A model generated the notes under the pieces. That model was given only the letters and a program-made list of their open reading frames with translations, searched no databases and was not told the origin of the DNA. A stretch of 64,000 nt of DNA, from assembly GCF_000308415.1 (NCBI RefSeq), contig NZ_BAFS01000472.1:1-64000 (forward strand), given 5' to 3'. The stretch is from Nocardia asiatica NBRC 100129. Lineage in GTDB: Bacteria; Actinomycetota; Actinomycetes; Mycobacteriales; Mycobacteriaceae. The position numbers and the translations under genes were made by a program. Of the stretch, positions 1 to 8,856 are shown piece by piece; the first letter of the stretch is position 1, and each line of letters starts with the position of its first letter.

Positions 1-1690
1 GGCCCATCGACCACTGCGCCAGCCCGCCGAGCAGGTGCGGGCCCCGTTCGGCGGCCACCGCCAGCAGCCGCTCGGCGAAGCCGGTCGCGCGCGGGTCGCC
101 GAGCACCAGCGCGCACACGAAGGCGAAGGCGAGGCTGTCCATTTCCATCGCGTGGTGGCCGCACTCCGCGGCCAGGTGGGTCGCCGTCTCGGCCGACTCG
201 AGCGCGCGAGCGGTGTCGCCGTCGTTGAAGGCCAGCAGCGCCGAGTCCAGCATCGCCTCGGCGAGAATGTCCGGAGCGTTCAATTTCCTTGCCAGCGTGA
301 CGCATTCGTCCACCAGCTGGCGGGCGGACCCGCGATCGGACAGCAGTGCCGCCAGCGAGGCGGCCGCGGACAGCGCGCGGGCCCGCGGCTGGGCCGGTTC
401 GCCGGACTTGGACAGCGCGTCGGTCAGCCAGCGATAGCCCTCGGTGAGGAAGCGATTGTGCTCCCAGAACGGTCGCAGCGCCGCGGCCATCTCCAGCGCC
501 CACTCGGGCCTGCTCGCCAAGCCGCACTGCAGCGCCGCGCGCAGGTTCGCGTGCTCGCGGTTGAGTTCGCGGAACCAGTCCACGTCGTCGGAGCTCCAGT
601 ACGCGGTCCGGCCGCGCAGCGCCAGCCTGCGGTAGTGCTCCAGGTGGCGCGTCCGGGCCGCGGGTTCGCCGCCTCGGTCGACCAGCCGGTCGTGGGCGAA
701 CTGCCGGATCGGCTCCAGCATCGCGTACCGGCCGACCTCGCCGTCGTAGCGCAAACTCAGCACCGATTTGTCGACCAGGCCGGTGAGCGCGTCGAAAAGC
801 GCGCGCTGACCGGCCTCCGCCGCGCACACCGCCTCCGCCGCTTCGATGTCGAAACCGCCGGCGAACACCGACAGCTGCTCCCACAACCGCTGTTCGGCGG
901 GAGCGCACAGGTCGTAACTCCAGCGGATCGCCCCCTCGATGGTCTGCTGTCGTTGCGGCGCCAGGCGCGGTCCGGCGCTGAGCAGGCCCATGGTGTCGTC
1001 GAGCCGGGCCAGGATCTGTTCGGGGGTGAAGATGCGAAACCGCAACGCGGCCAGTTCCAATGCCAACGGGATGCCGTCGAGCCGACGGCAGATCGCCGTC
1101 AGCGCGCCGCGGTTCGCGGCCGTGGCCGCGAAACTGGGGTTGGCGGCCGCGGCCCGCTCGGCGAGCAGTCGCATCGCGTCGCTCTCGGCGGTCTCGTCGT
1201 CCGGTAGCGGCAGGGGTGCGACGGGCATGACCTGTTCGCCCTGCACCCCCAGCACCTCCCGGCTGGTCGCCAGCACCCGAACGTCGGCGGTGGCGGTCAC
1301 CACCTCGCCGACGAGCTCCGCGCAGGCATGGATCAGGTGCTCGCAGTTGTCCAGGATCAACAGCAACCGTTTGTCCGCGAGGAACTCGGTCAGGCGCGGC
1401 AGCGGCGCCGCCGTGTCGTCGCGCAGCGCCAGCACCTCCGCGACGGTCACGGTCACCAGGTCGGGATCGTGCACGTCGGCCAGCTCCACCAGCCACACGC
1501 CATCCGGGAAGGCGCGCGCGACCGCGACGCCGACCTGGCGGGACAGTCGCGTCTTGCCGACGCCGCCCGGCCCGAGCAGGGTCAGCACCCGTGTCGTGGG
1601 CAGCAGCCGCTTCGCGGCGGCGAGTTCCTCCCGGCGCCCGACGAAGCTGGTGACCTCGGCAGGGAGATTGCCGATTGGACGCCGCGCCAT
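1..1690 (-). CDS. ATP-binding (NB-ARC-like) LuxR-family type regulator, partial at the window edge
   Basis: A continuous reverse frame runs from ATG at 1690 to base 1, giving 563 codons with the C-terminus outside the window. It opens MARRPIGNLPAEVTSFVGR, followed by a Walker A motif GPGGVGKT near residue 40, a Walker B-like LLLILDN and the helix LALELAA. The rest is a Leu/Ala-rich helical region of TPR/BTAD type. This is the architecture of large actinobacterial ATPase regulators that often end in a LuxR helix-turn-helix. That DNA-binding end would lie left of base 1 and is not seen. The target is unknown. Confidence is high for the ATPase class and low for specific function. Confidence 0.85.
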   Translation of the reverse strand, partial: MARRPIGNLPAEVTSFVGRREELAAAKRLLPTTRVLTLLGPGGVGKTRLSRQVGVAVARAFPDGVWLVELADVHDPDLVTVTVAEVLALRDDTAAPLPRLTEFLADKRLLLILDNCEHLIHACAELVGEVVTATADVRVLATSREVLGVQGEQVMPVAPLPLPDDETAESDAMRLLAERAAAANPSFAATAANRGALTAICRRLDGIPLALELAALRFRIFTPEQILARLDDTMGLLSAGPRLAPQRQQTIEGAIRWSYDLCAPAEQRLWEQLSVFAGGFDIEAAEAVCAAEAGQRALFDALTGLVDKSVLSLRYDGEVGRYAMLEPIRQFAHDRLVDRGGEPAARTRHLEHYRRLALRGRTAYWSSDDVDWFRELNREHANLRAALQCGLASRPEWALEMAAALRPFWEHNRFLTEGYRWLTDALSKSGEPAQPRARALSAAASLAALLSDRGSARQLVDECVTLARKLNAPDILAEAMLDSALLAFNDGDTARALESAETATHLAAECGHHAMEMDSLAFAFVCALVLGDPRATGFAERLLAVAAERGPHLLGGLAQWSMG

Positions 1691-1763
1691 GGGTGTCAAC
1701 CCTAGGTACCGCGCGTGGCGCGCAGGAGCGTTCTGGGCGAATTCGACACCGAACCGCCGCTGA

Positions 1764-3008
1764 TCATCGGGCGGCGACCGCGGCGTCGATCCCGCTCAAC
1801 TGATGGCGCATGCGGTCCCGCTTGGCCCGCAGATAGCGCACGTTGTGCTCGGTGGGTCTGGTCTGCAAGGGTATTCGCCGCTGGACGGCGATGCCGTACT
1901 CGGTCAGCCCGGCTTGCTTGGCCGGGTTGTTGCTGAGCAAACGGACCGACCGCACGCCCAGATCGGCCAGGATCCGCGCGGCGGCGTCGTAGCGGCGGGC
2001 ATCGACCGGCAGCCCCAGTCGCAGGTTCGCGTCGACCGTGTCGGCGCCTTGGTCTTGCAGCTCGTAGGCGCGCAGCTTGTTCAGCAGACCGACGCCGCGT
2101 CCCTCCTGCCCGCGCAGGTACACCACGACGCCGCGGCCCTCGGCGGCCACAGCTCGCAGGGCGGCGTCCAACTGCTCGCCGCAGTCGCAGCGCAGTGAGC
2201 CGAACGCGTCGCCGGTGAGGCATTCCGAGTGGATACGGGTGAGCACGTCCTCGTCGCCGGGCGCGCCGAACACCAGCGCCAGGTGCTCGGCGTCGGTGGT
2301 CTCGTCCCGGTAGCCGATCACCCGGAAGTCGCCGAAACGGGTGGGCAGGCGGGTCTCGACGATCCGGGCGACGCCCGACTCGATCCGGTGGCGGTAGCCG
2401 ATCAGATCGGCGATGGAGATGATGGGGATGCCGTGCACCCGGGCCATGGTCAGCAGTTCGGGCAGCCGAGCCATCGACCCGTCGTCGCGGACCACCTCGG
2501 CGATCACGCCTGCCGGGCGCAGACCCGCCAGTCGCACCAGGTCGACCGCGGCTTCGGTGTGGCCCGGCCGACCCAGAACGCCCGCCGGATGGGCCCGGAG
2601 CGGGAACACGTGCCCGGGGCGAGTGAGATCCGCCGCCGTGGTGGCGGGATCGGCCAGCAGGCGCATGGTGCGCGCCCGGTCGGCGGCCGAGATACCGGTA
2701 TCGATGCCCCCCGCGGCGTCGACGGAGACCGTGTACGCGGTGCCCTTCGGATCCTGGTTCACCGCCGTCATCGGCGGCAGGTCCAGCCGGTCCAGATCGC
2801 CGCCCGCCATCGGAACGCACAGGACGCCGCTGGTGTGCCGCACCAGGAACCCGATGTTCGCCGCGGTCGCCTTCTCCGCGGCGAGCACCAGATCGCCTTC
2901 GTTCTCGCGGTCCTCGTCGTCCACCACGAGCACCATGCCCCCGCTCGCGATCGCCGCCACCGCGGCAGGCACCGAGTCCAGTTCACCGGTCATGTCCGCC
3001 ACCTCCAT
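1764..3008 (-). CDS. ribBA: Bifunctional DHBP synthase / GTP cyclohydrolase II
   Basis: A 414-residue cytosolic enzyme supplying both riboflavin precursors: 3,4-dihydroxy-2-butanone 4-phosphate from ribulose 5-phosphate, and the diaminopyrimidine from GTP. The N-terminal RibB half carries [11 protein letters not shown] (residues 30-40) and the [10 protein letters not shown] segment. The C-terminal RibA half has the zinc-binding stretch [20 protein letters not shown] and [10 protein letters not shown]. Length fits the fused family. ATG at 3008 is used, but an in-frame ATG at 2993 (MTGELDS) is an equally reasonable start. Other rib genes are not adjacent, so this may be a second, stand-alone ribBA copy. 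The 45 bases upstream are too short for an FMN riboswitch. Confidence 0.95.
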   Translation of the reverse strand: MEVADMTGELDSVPAAVAAIASGGMVLVVDDEDRENEGDLVLAAEKATAANIGFLVRHTSGVLCVPMAGGDLDRLDLPPMTAVNQDPKGTAYTVSVDAAGGIDTGISAADRARTMRLLADPATTAADLTRPGHVFPLRAHPAGVLGRPGHTEAAVDLVRLAGLRPAGVIAEVVRDDGSMARLPELLTMARVHGIPIISIADLIGYRHRIESGVARIVETRLPTRFGDFRVIGYRDETTDAEHLALVFGAPGDEDVLTRIHSECLTGDAFGSLRCDCGEQLDAALRAVAAEGRGVVVYLRGQEGRGVGLLNKLRAYELQDQGADTVDANLRLGLPVDARRYDAAARILADLGVRSVRLLSNNPAKQAGLTEYGIAVQRRIPLQTRPTEHNVRYLRAKRDRMRHQLSGIDAAVAAR

Positions 3009-3053
3009 ATGCCTGATCGAAATATGGCGGGGCCGGAACTACCAGGCGGCGTC

Positions 3054-3629
3054 TCACTCAGTGAGGCGATCGATGTCCGCGAGCAACTCCCGGGCGAGAT
3101 CGCGCTCGGCCTCGTAGTGCCGCACACACCAGCGCAGCACCAGTTCCGGATAGGCCCAGTCCGGATTGGCCTCGGCGCCCTCGGCGTCGGCCTCGGCGCG
3201 CCTGCGCATCCGCTCGGCGTAAGAGATGTGCTCGGTGAGGATCTCGCGCATCCGGTCGGGCTCGGCGAGGTTGCCGAGCCACGCTCGCAGCATCACGCTG
3301 TGCTTGAGCACCGGCGCCTCGACCGGCGCGTGGTTGACCCAGTTCGCGGCGGCGGCACGGCCTTCCGGCGTGATGGCGTACATCCGCTTGCCGCGCACGC
3401 CGTCCTCCTGCGCGACGGTGCGGGAGGTGGCGTAGCCGTGCTTCTCCAGCCGTTTGAGTTCGGCGTAGATCTGGCTGAACGACGGACTCCAGTAGAAGAA
3501 CTGGAGACTCCAGTCGGCCCACTTCTTCAGGTCGTAGCCGGAGAGTTCCTCGGCGTGCGAGAGCATTCCGAGCACGGCCCACGCGGTGGTCGGCAGATCG
3601 GGCACCGCGGGTGTGAGGCCATCGGTCAT
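3054..3629 (-). CDS. PadR family transcriptional regulator
   Basis: A 191-residue protein with the PadR winged helix near the N-terminus (TTAWAVLGMLSHAEELSGYDL) and the sequence FSQIYAELKRLEKHGY, where the recognition helix reads the operator. It continues with the wing RMYAITPEGRAA and a C-terminal coiled-coil dimerisation helix typical of PadR-s2 proteins. ATG at 3629 is chosen; ATG at 3653 would add eight residues. It lies 45 bases upstream of ribBA in the same direction, so it could be co-transcribed with it. The ligand and target are unknown. Confidence 0.9.
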   Translation of the reverse strand: MTDGLTPAVPDLPTTAWAVLGMLSHAEELSGYDLKKWADWSLQFFYWSPSFSQIYAELKRLEKHGYATSRTVAQEDGVRGKRMYAITPEGRAAAANWVNHAPVEAPVLKHSVMLRAWLGNLAEPDRMREILTEHISYAERMRRRAEADAEGAEANPDWAYPELVLRWCVRHYEAERDLARELLADIDRLTE

Positions 3630-3667
3630 CGTCGGACTGTACCGCCCGGACATCTGCGGATTCCGGA

Positions 3668-4510
3668 CTAGCGCCAGCGCGCCCGGCGGGCGAACAGCGT
3701 CCGGCCTGCCTCGTGGGAGATCTCCAGCAGCACTCGCGCCAGCTTGTCGAAACTCATCGCTTCCGCCCGCCCGGACAGCGACAGGGCCGCGGGTGCGGTG
3801 CCACGGCCGCGCAACGGCGCCGCGACGCAGGCGATTCCGTCCATCGACTCCTCGCGGTCCAGCGCCACGCCCTGCCGCAGCCGGATCTGGGCCAGGGTGC
3901 GATGCAGCGCGCCGGGCTCGGTGATCGTGTGCGCGGTCAGTCGCGGCAGGGGGGTGCGGAACGCGGCTTCGGCGATGCTCGGCTCCAAACCGGCCAGCAT
4001 CGCCTTGCCGAGCGCGGTGCAGTGCGCGGGCATGCGGCCGCCGAGCCGGGTGGGCAGCATCGCCGCCAAGCGTCCACCGGCTTTGTCCAGGTAGACGACT
4101 TCGCGTCCGTCGAGCACCGCCAGATGCCCGACCATGCCGGTGCGCTGACACAGCTCGTGCAGCAGCGGGCTGACCGCGTCGCGGATCTCGTTGTGATCGG
4201 CGGTGAGCCCGCCCAGCTCCAACGTGCGCATGCCGAGCCGGTACCCGCCGGAGGCGTGGGCCAGCCAGCGCAGCCGGATCATCTGATCGAGGATCCGATG
4301 GACGGTGGAGCGCGGCAGCCCGGTGCGCTCCACCAGTCCGAGCAGCGTCAACGACGGGGTCGCGGCGTCGAACGCGTCCAGGATGAGGGTCATCCGCTCG
4401 ATCATCGACACCGGCACGTCGGCGGAGCCGGGTCCGTCCGCCGGGGGCCGGCCGCGGTGCGGGACGCGGCCGGTGCTCGGCTGCGGGTCGGGCAGCAGGG
4501 TGACGGTCAT
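3668..4510 (-). CDS. IclR family transcriptional regulator
   Basis: A 280-residue regulator. After a Pro/Gly-rich N-terminal tail of about 30 residues it has the IclR winged helix (SLTLLGLVERTGLPRSTVHRIL). The effector-binding domain contains GGRMPAHCTALGKAMLAG and the signature region around EESMDGIACVAAPLRG. It is transcribed away from the steroid operon that starts at 4736, so the natural reading is that it controls that operon, perhaps through the palindrome at 4699-4720. That link is inference from divergence. ATG at 4510 is the only plausible start before the winged helix. Confidence 0.92.
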   Translation of the reverse strand: MTVTLLPDPQPSTGRVPHRGRPPADGPGSADVPVSMIERMTLILDAFDAATPSLTLLGLVERTGLPRSTVHRILDQMIRLRWLAHASGGYRLGMRTLELGGLTADHNEIRDAVSPLLHELCQRTGMVGHLAVLDGREVVYLDKAGGRLAAMLPTRLGGRMPAHCTALGKAMLAGLEPSIAEAAFRTPLPRLTAHTITEPGALHRTLAQIRLRQGVALDREESMDGIACVAAPLRGRGTAPAALSLSGRAEAMSFDKLARVLLEISHEAGRTLFARRARWR

Positions 4511-4698
4511 CTGAACCTCCGTCGGTCGGATTCGGTCGAGGTCGACCAGGCATCGGGTGCTAGATCGCTTGTGTCTCCCATCACACTGACGGGTTCGGGA
4601 CCGGGCCGAATCGGGAGAACTACGTAGCTTCCACGGATCTCTATCTCGGTGACCGGACATCGTTCTTGACGCTCGCCGTGCGGTGCCTGCTGTCATAG

Positions 4699-4720
4699 CT
4701 GTCAGGTATATGCCTGACAG
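4699..4720. promoter_or_regulatory. 22-bp near-palindromic operator upstream of the steroid operon
   Basis: The arms CTGTCAGG and CCTGACAG are perfect, and 10 of 11 base pairs match across the symmetric site. It ends 15 bases before the ATG of the HsaB-like gene, just ahead of a purine-rich ribosome binding site. It lies between two divergent transcription units, one encoding an IclR regulator, so it is probably that regulator's binding site. It does not match the published KstR (AAC-2 bases-GTT core) or KstR2 patterns. Confidence 0.7.
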
Positions 4721-4735
4721 AAAGAGGAAGGCCAG

Positions 4736-5242
4736 ATGGAACCGGTGCTCGAGATGGACGGATCGCCGCTGGACCCGCGCGACTTCAAGGCGGTACTCGG
4801 CCGCTTCTGCACGGGCGTCACGGTGATCACGGCGCGATCCGAGAACGGGCCGGTCGGTTTCACCTGCCAGTCGTTCTCGGCGCTGTCGCTGGAGCCGCCC
4901 GCGGTCTGCTTCTGCCCCGCCCGTACGTCCACCTCCTGGCCGCGCATCCGGACGGCGGGCCGGTTCTGCGTCAACATCCTGGCGCACGACCAGCAGGAGA
5001 TCTGCAAGCAGCTGGCGCGCAGCGGCACGGACAAGTTCGCGGGTGTCGACTGGGCGCCCTCCCCGAACGGCTCGCCCAGGCTGGCCGGAACCATGGCGTG
5101 GCTCGACTGCGAGCTGGAGCGGGAGGTCGACGGTGGTGACCACACCATCGTGATCGCGCGCGTCACCGCACTGTCGGAACATCGGGAGGTCCCGCCCCTG
5201 CTGTTCTACCGCTCCGCGTTCGGGCGGCTCGATTCGGCCTGA
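4736..5242 (+). CDS. hsaB: Flavin reductase, HsaB-like reductase of a two-component monooxygenase
   Basis: A 168-residue flavin reductase-like domain protein. It contains the family segments RFCTGVTVITARSENGPVGF, FTCQSFSALSLEPPAVCFCP, SGRFCVNIL-like GRFCVNILAHDQQ and the GDHTIVIARV strand. It closely resembles HsaB, which supplies reduced flavin to HsaA for hydroxylating the secosteroid 3-HSA. No HsaA oxygenase lies in this window, so its partner must be elsewhere or different. It is the first gene of the kshA/kshB operon, 93 bases before kshA. A purine-rich AGAGGAAGG ribosome site lies just upstream. Confidence 0.85.
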   Translation: MEPVLEMDGSPLDPRDFKAVLGRFCTGVTVITARSENGPVGFTCQSFSALSLEPPAVCFCPARTSTSWPRIRTAGRFCVNILAHDQQEICKQLARSGTDKFAGVDWAPSPNGSPRLAGTMAWLDCELEREVDGGDHTIVIARVTALSEHREVPPLLFYRSAFGRLDSA

Positions 5243-5335
5243 ACGTCGCCCGGCCAGTGGGACTGCGCATTTCCGCAACGGCAAGACGAACCGAAGTATC
5301 GAGGCGACAAACGTGCGCGAATTGTGGAGGAACCG

Positions 5336-6478
5336 ATGACTACCGACCCCGAGATTCGAGTGATCGATGCGGGCGCTCCGCCGGCCCGGTACGCGCGCGG
5401 CTGGCACTGCCTGGGGCTGGCGGCGGACTTCCGGGACGGGAAGCCGCACACCGTAGAGATCTTCGGCACCGAACTGGTGGTCTTCGCAGGCTCCGGCGGC
5501 GAACTCTCCGTGCTGGACGCCTACTGCAGGCACATGGGCGGAAACCTGGGCGACGGCCGGATCGAAGGGGACTCGATCGCCTGCCCGTTCCACGACTGGC
5601 GTTGGGGCGGCAACGGCCGCTGCACCGGCATCCCCTACGGCCGCCGCGTGCCGCCCCGGGCGCGGACCCGCTCGTGGCCGACGTTGGAACAGAACAAGCA
5701 ACTGTTCGTATGGAACGACCCGGAAGGCAATCCGCCGCCCGAGCAGGTCAGCATCCCGCGCATCGAGGGCGCGTTCAGCGACGAGTGGACCGACTGGACC
5801 TGGAACACCATGGCGATCGACGGCGCCAACTGCCGTGAGGTGGTCGACAACGTGGTGGACATGGCGCATTTCTTCTACGTGCACTTCGGGTTCCCCACCT
5901 ACTTCAAGAACGTCTTCGAAGGCCACGTCGCCAGTCAGTACATGACGTCGGTCTCCCGCGAGGACATGCTGGGGGAGACCGCGAAGGCGCTGGGCGGCAA
6001 GAACGTGCTGCATTCGGACGCTTCCTACTACGGCCCGTCCTACATGATCGATCACCTCCGCAGCGAGAGCGCGGGCCTGACGGTCGAGGGCATCCTCATC
6101 AACTGCCACTACCCGGTGTCACCCACGAAATTCGTGCTGCAGTACGGAGCGATCGTGAAGAAGCCGCACGGCGTGCCGCCGGAGCAGGCCGAGGAGATCG
6201 CGGCGAAATTCGCCAGCGGTCTGGGGCGCGGCTTCGAGCAGGACGCCGCGATCTGGCAGCGCAAGACCCGCATCGACAATCCGCTGCTGTGCGAGGAGGA
6301 CGGGCCCGTCTACCAGCTGCGACGCTGGTACGAGCAGTTCTACACCGACGTGGCCGACATCGACCCGAAGATGACCGACCGCTTCGAATTCGAAGTCGAC
6401 ACCACCCGGGCGGTCACCGCGTGGGAGGCGGAGGTCGCCGAGAATCTCGCCGCGCGCCGCGCCGCCGCCGGAGCCTGA
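5336..6478 (+). CDS. kshA: 3-ketosteroid 9-alpha-hydroxylase oxygenase component (Rieske)
   Basis: A 380-residue Rieske non-haem iron oxygenase that 9-alpha-hydroxylates 3-ketosteroids such as androstenedione, opening ring B together with a delta-1 dehydrogenase. The Rieske cluster ligands are in CRHMGG (near residue 63) and CPFHDWRW (near 82). The mononuclear iron region has NVVDMAHFFYVHFG with two His, and the QDAAIWQRK region carries the expected acidic ligand. Length matches KshA (about 380). ATG at 5336 follows GGAGG at 5326-5330, so it is preferred to the GTG at 5324. The reductase KshB is two genes downstream. Confidence 0.93.
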   Translation: MTTDPEIRVIDAGAPPARYARGWHCLGLAADFRDGKPHTVEIFGTELVVFAGSGGELSVLDAYCRHMGGNLGDGRIEGDSIACPFHDWRWGGNGRCTGIPYGRRVPPRARTRSWPTLEQNKQLFVWNDPEGNPPPEQVSIPRIEGAFSDEWTDWTWNTMAIDGANCREVVDNVVDMAHFFYVHFGFPTYFKNVFEGHVASQYMTSVSREDMLGETAKALGGKNVLHSDASYYGPSYMIDHLRSESAGLTVEGILINCHYPVSPTKFVLQYGAIVKKPHGVPPEQAEEIAAKFASGLGRGFEQDAAIWQRKTRIDNPLLCEEDGPVYQLRRWYEQFYTDVADIDPKMTDRFEFEVDTTRAVTAWEAEVAENLAARRAAAGA

Positions 6479-6484
6479 GCGGTC

Positions 6485-6712
6485 ATGGCACCGATCACCT
6501 GCCATACCTGCGAGGCCCGCGTGCTGGCGGAGAAGTTCAGCCCGCAGCACACCAGCGTGCAATGGACCGGCGTCGCGGTGGCGGCCTGCGCCGAATTCGC
6601 CGGAGCGGACAGTGCACGGACGCGGACCTGCGCCGCGCTGCGCGACAGCATCGACGCCGCCGTCGCGGACGGCTCGCTCGCGGTCAGCACGCGCGACGGA
6701 GACGTGCCGTGA
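6485..6712 (+). CDS. Small cysteine-containing protein between kshA and kshB
   Basis: A 75-residue protein starting six bases after kshA. It has a CHTC pair at residues 6-9 and two further Cys (AACAEF and RTRTCAAL), but not a recognisable ferredoxin or zinc-ribbon pattern. No signal peptide or membrane segment is seen. Its stop overlaps an in-frame GTG of the kshB frame, so it is embedded in the operon and is very likely translated with it. The function is unknown. Its position suggests a role tied to the oxygenase/reductase pair, such as assembly or electron transfer, but nothing in the sequence proves this. Confidence 0.75.
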   Translation: MAPITCHTCEARVLAEKFSPQHTSVQWTGVAVAACAEFAGADSARTRTCAALRDSIDAAVADGSLAVSTRDGDVP

Positions 6713-6756
6713 GCGCGCGGCACGCGACAGCCCCGCACGAGCGGAGAGACACGACA

Positions 6757-7845
6757 GTGGATCGCGTGGAAGCGGCGGCACTGCCGCCTACCGGCCTTCC
6801 CGCCGGGCCGCCGGGCCGACCGGGCGAAATCCTGAGCCTGCGCGTGCGGCGGGTGATCGGGGAAACCGACGACGCGGTGTCGCTCGAGCTGGATCTCGCG
6901 GCCGAGCACTCGATGTCGATCGGCTATCGCCCCGGCCAGTTCCTCACCCTGCGCATACCGAGCGAGCTGACAGGCTCGGTGAGCCGCTGCTATTCCCTGT
7001 CCAGTGCGCCGCACGAGGATGGGCCGCTGAAGGTCACGGTCAAGCGGACACCCGAGGGCTACGGATCGAACTGGTTGTGCGACAACGCCGTCGCCGGGAC
7101 GGTCCTCGACGCGCTGCCACCCGCCGGCGTCTTCACCCCGGCCTCGCTCGACGACGATCTGCTGCTGTTCGCGGCGGGCAGTGGGATCACCCCGGTGCTG
7201 TCGATCCTGAAATCGGTGCTGGCGGGCGGGTCGGGTCATTGCACCCTGATCTACGCCAACCGCGACGAGCGGTCGGTGATCTTCGCCGCCGAACTCGCCG
7301 ATCTCACGGCCCGGCACCCAGACCGCCTGCGCGTAGTGCACTGGCTGGAGACCCTGCAAGGGCTGCCGGCCCGCGCGCAGCTGGCGGCGCTGGCCGCACC
7401 GTGGGCGGATCGCGAGGCGTTCGTCTGTGGCCCGGGTCCGTTCATGGACGCCGTCTGCGCCGCCCTCACCGGGCTGGGCGCCGACCGCAAGCGAGTGCAC
7501 GTCGAGAAATTCGTGTCGCTGAACGGCAACCCGTTCCGGACCGATACCTCCGAGCTGACCGATTCGGCCGACAGCGCGGCGGTCGAAGTCGAACTCGACG
7601 GCGAGACGCGCGTCCTGCTCTGGCCGCGCGAGCAGGTGTTGCTCGACGTGCTGCTGGTCAACGGGCTGGCCGCGCCCTACTCCTGCCGCGAGGGCGCTTG
7701 CAGCGCCTGCACCTGCCGGGTCGTCTCGGGACAGGTCCGGATGCGGCACAACGAAGTTCTCGACGACGCCGACCTGACCGAGGGTTACGTGCTGGCCTGC
7801 CAGGCGGTCCCGGTCACCGACACGGTGCGCGTCACCTATTCCTGA
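6757..7845 (+). CDS. kshB: 3-ketosteroid 9-alpha-hydroxylase reductase component
   Basis: A 362-residue class IA-type reductase that passes electrons from NADH through FAD and a plant-type 2Fe-2S centre to KshA. Order of domains: FAD-binding barrel with RCYSLSSAP (residues 70-80), NAD-binding domain with AAGSGITPVLSIL and VCGPGPFMDAV, then a C-terminal ferredoxin with CREGACSACTC and a distant Cys (LACQAV) as cluster ligands. GTG at 6757 is chosen because GGAGAG lies eight bases before it. GTG at 6709, overlapping the upstream stop, is the alternative and would add 16 residues. The total length fits KshB (about 358). Confidence 0.93.
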   Translation: MDRVEAAALPPTGLPAGPPGRPGEILSLRVRRVIGETDDAVSLELDLAAEHSMSIGYRPGQFLTLRIPSELTGSVSRCYSLSSAPHEDGPLKVTVKRTPEGYGSNWLCDNAVAGTVLDALPPAGVFTPASLDDDLLLFAAGSGITPVLSILKSVLAGGSGHCTLIYANRDERSVIFAAELADLTARHPDRLRVVHWLETLQGLPARAQLAALAAPWADREAFVCGPGPFMDAVCAALTGLGADRKRVHVEKFVSLNGNPFRTDTSELTDSADSAAVEVELDGETRVLLWPREQVLLDVLLVNGLAAPYSCREGACSACTCRVVSGQVRMRHNEVLDDADLTEGYVLACQAVPVTDTVRVTYS

Positions 7846-7860
7846 GGAGTACGAACAACC

Positions 7861-8748
7861 ATGGCTGACATCGCCGCGCTCGGCTACCTCCGAGTCGCCA
7901 TCGCCGACGTGGACGCCTGGCGGGCGTTCGCTTTCGACGTTCTGGGTTTCGCGCAGGGCACCGGCCCGAATCCCGGCAGCGTGTACCTGCGGATGGACGA
8001 GCACGCCTACCGCTTCGAACTCGTTCCGGCCGAACGCGATCGAGTGCTCGCCGTCGGCTGGGAGGTCCGCGACTATCGCGCACTCGTCCGGGTACGGGAA
8101 ACGCTGGAACAGGCGGGCGTAGCGGTCACACCGCTCGCTCAGGAGCAGGTCGACGCGCTGCGCGTGGAAGAAGCTTTCACTTTCACCGATCCCGCCGGGT
8201 TCACCGTGGAGGTCTTCCACGGGCCCGTGCTCGAGCACAGCCCGGTCGTCACCGCGCACGGGCACCGTTTCGTCACCGAGGGGCTCGGGCTCGGCCATGT
8301 CGTGCTGCCGGTGCCGGACCTCGCGGAGGCGAACCGTTTCTACTGCGAGGTTCTCGGGTTTCTGCCCCGCGGTTCGTTCCGGGTGCCGACTCCGCCCGGC
8401 GTCGGGCCGGTGCGCGTGCGATTCCTGGGTGTCAACCAGCGCCACCACAGCCTCGCCCTGATTCCCGGCACCCGCTCCGACGGTCCCGGCCTGGTGCACG
8501 TCATGGTCGAGGTGGCCGAACTCGACGCCGTGGGCCGGGCGCTCGACCGCGTCGTGCGCGCGGGCTATCCGTTGTCCTCGACCCTCGGCCGGCACACCAA
8601 CGACAAGATGATCTCCTTCTACGTCCGCACTCCCGGTGGCTGGGATCTGGAATTCGGCACCGAGGGCGCGCTGGTCGACGAGTCCACCTACAGCGCCGAA
8701 GAGATCACCGCCGACAGCTACTGGGGCCACGAATGGTCGCGCGGTTGA
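7861..8748 (+). CDS. hsaC: Extradiol ring-cleavage dioxygenase, HsaC/BphC-like
   Basis: A 295-residue type I extradiol dioxygenase with two vicinal-oxygen-chelate modules. The iron ligands are visible in the second module: His in GLGHVVLPVPDL, His in GLVHVMVEV and Glu in GWDLEFGTEG. The conserved RHTNDKMISFY motif supplies second-sphere residues. In steroid breakdown HsaC cleaves the catecholic ring A (3,4-DHSA). Placement directly after kshB, with a 15-base gap, supports that substrate, but a biphenyl-type catechol cannot be excluded from sequence. It is the last gene of the operon; no HsaD hydrolase follows. Confidence 0.87.
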   Translation: MADIAALGYLRVAIADVDAWRAFAFDVLGFAQGTGPNPGSVYLRMDEHAYRFELVPAERDRVLAVGWEVRDYRALVRVRETLEQAGVAVTPLAQEQVDALRVEEAFTFTDPAGFTVEVFHGPVLEHSPVVTAHGHRFVTEGLGLGHVVLPVPDLAEANRFYCEVLGFLPRGSFRVPTPPGVGPVRVRFLGVNQRHHSLALIPGTRSDGPGLVHVMVEVAELDAVGRALDRVVRAGYPLSSTLGRHTNDKMISFYVRTPGGWDLEFGTEGALVDESTYSAEEITADSYWGHEWSRG

Positions 8749-8856
8749 TCCGGCGCCCGGAGCCTGCTTGCGCACGGAGTTCGCCCGAGAGCCGCTCTGC
8801 GCCAGCCCGATTCCGGCGCTGCGCCTAGACTGACGGTTCGAGGAGGAAGGACGCTG

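Noticed and set aside
3009-3053. Possible FMN riboswitch before ribBA
   Set aside because: Only 45 bases separate ribBA from the PadR gene, far too short for the FMN aptamer, and no aptamer-like conserved segments are seen.
4511-4735. KstR or KstR2 site upstream of the steroid operon
   Set aside because: No AAC-2 bases-GTT core with flanking T and A, and no CAAG-2 bases-CTTG core, is found; the only strong symmetric site is the unrelated palindrome at 4699-4720.
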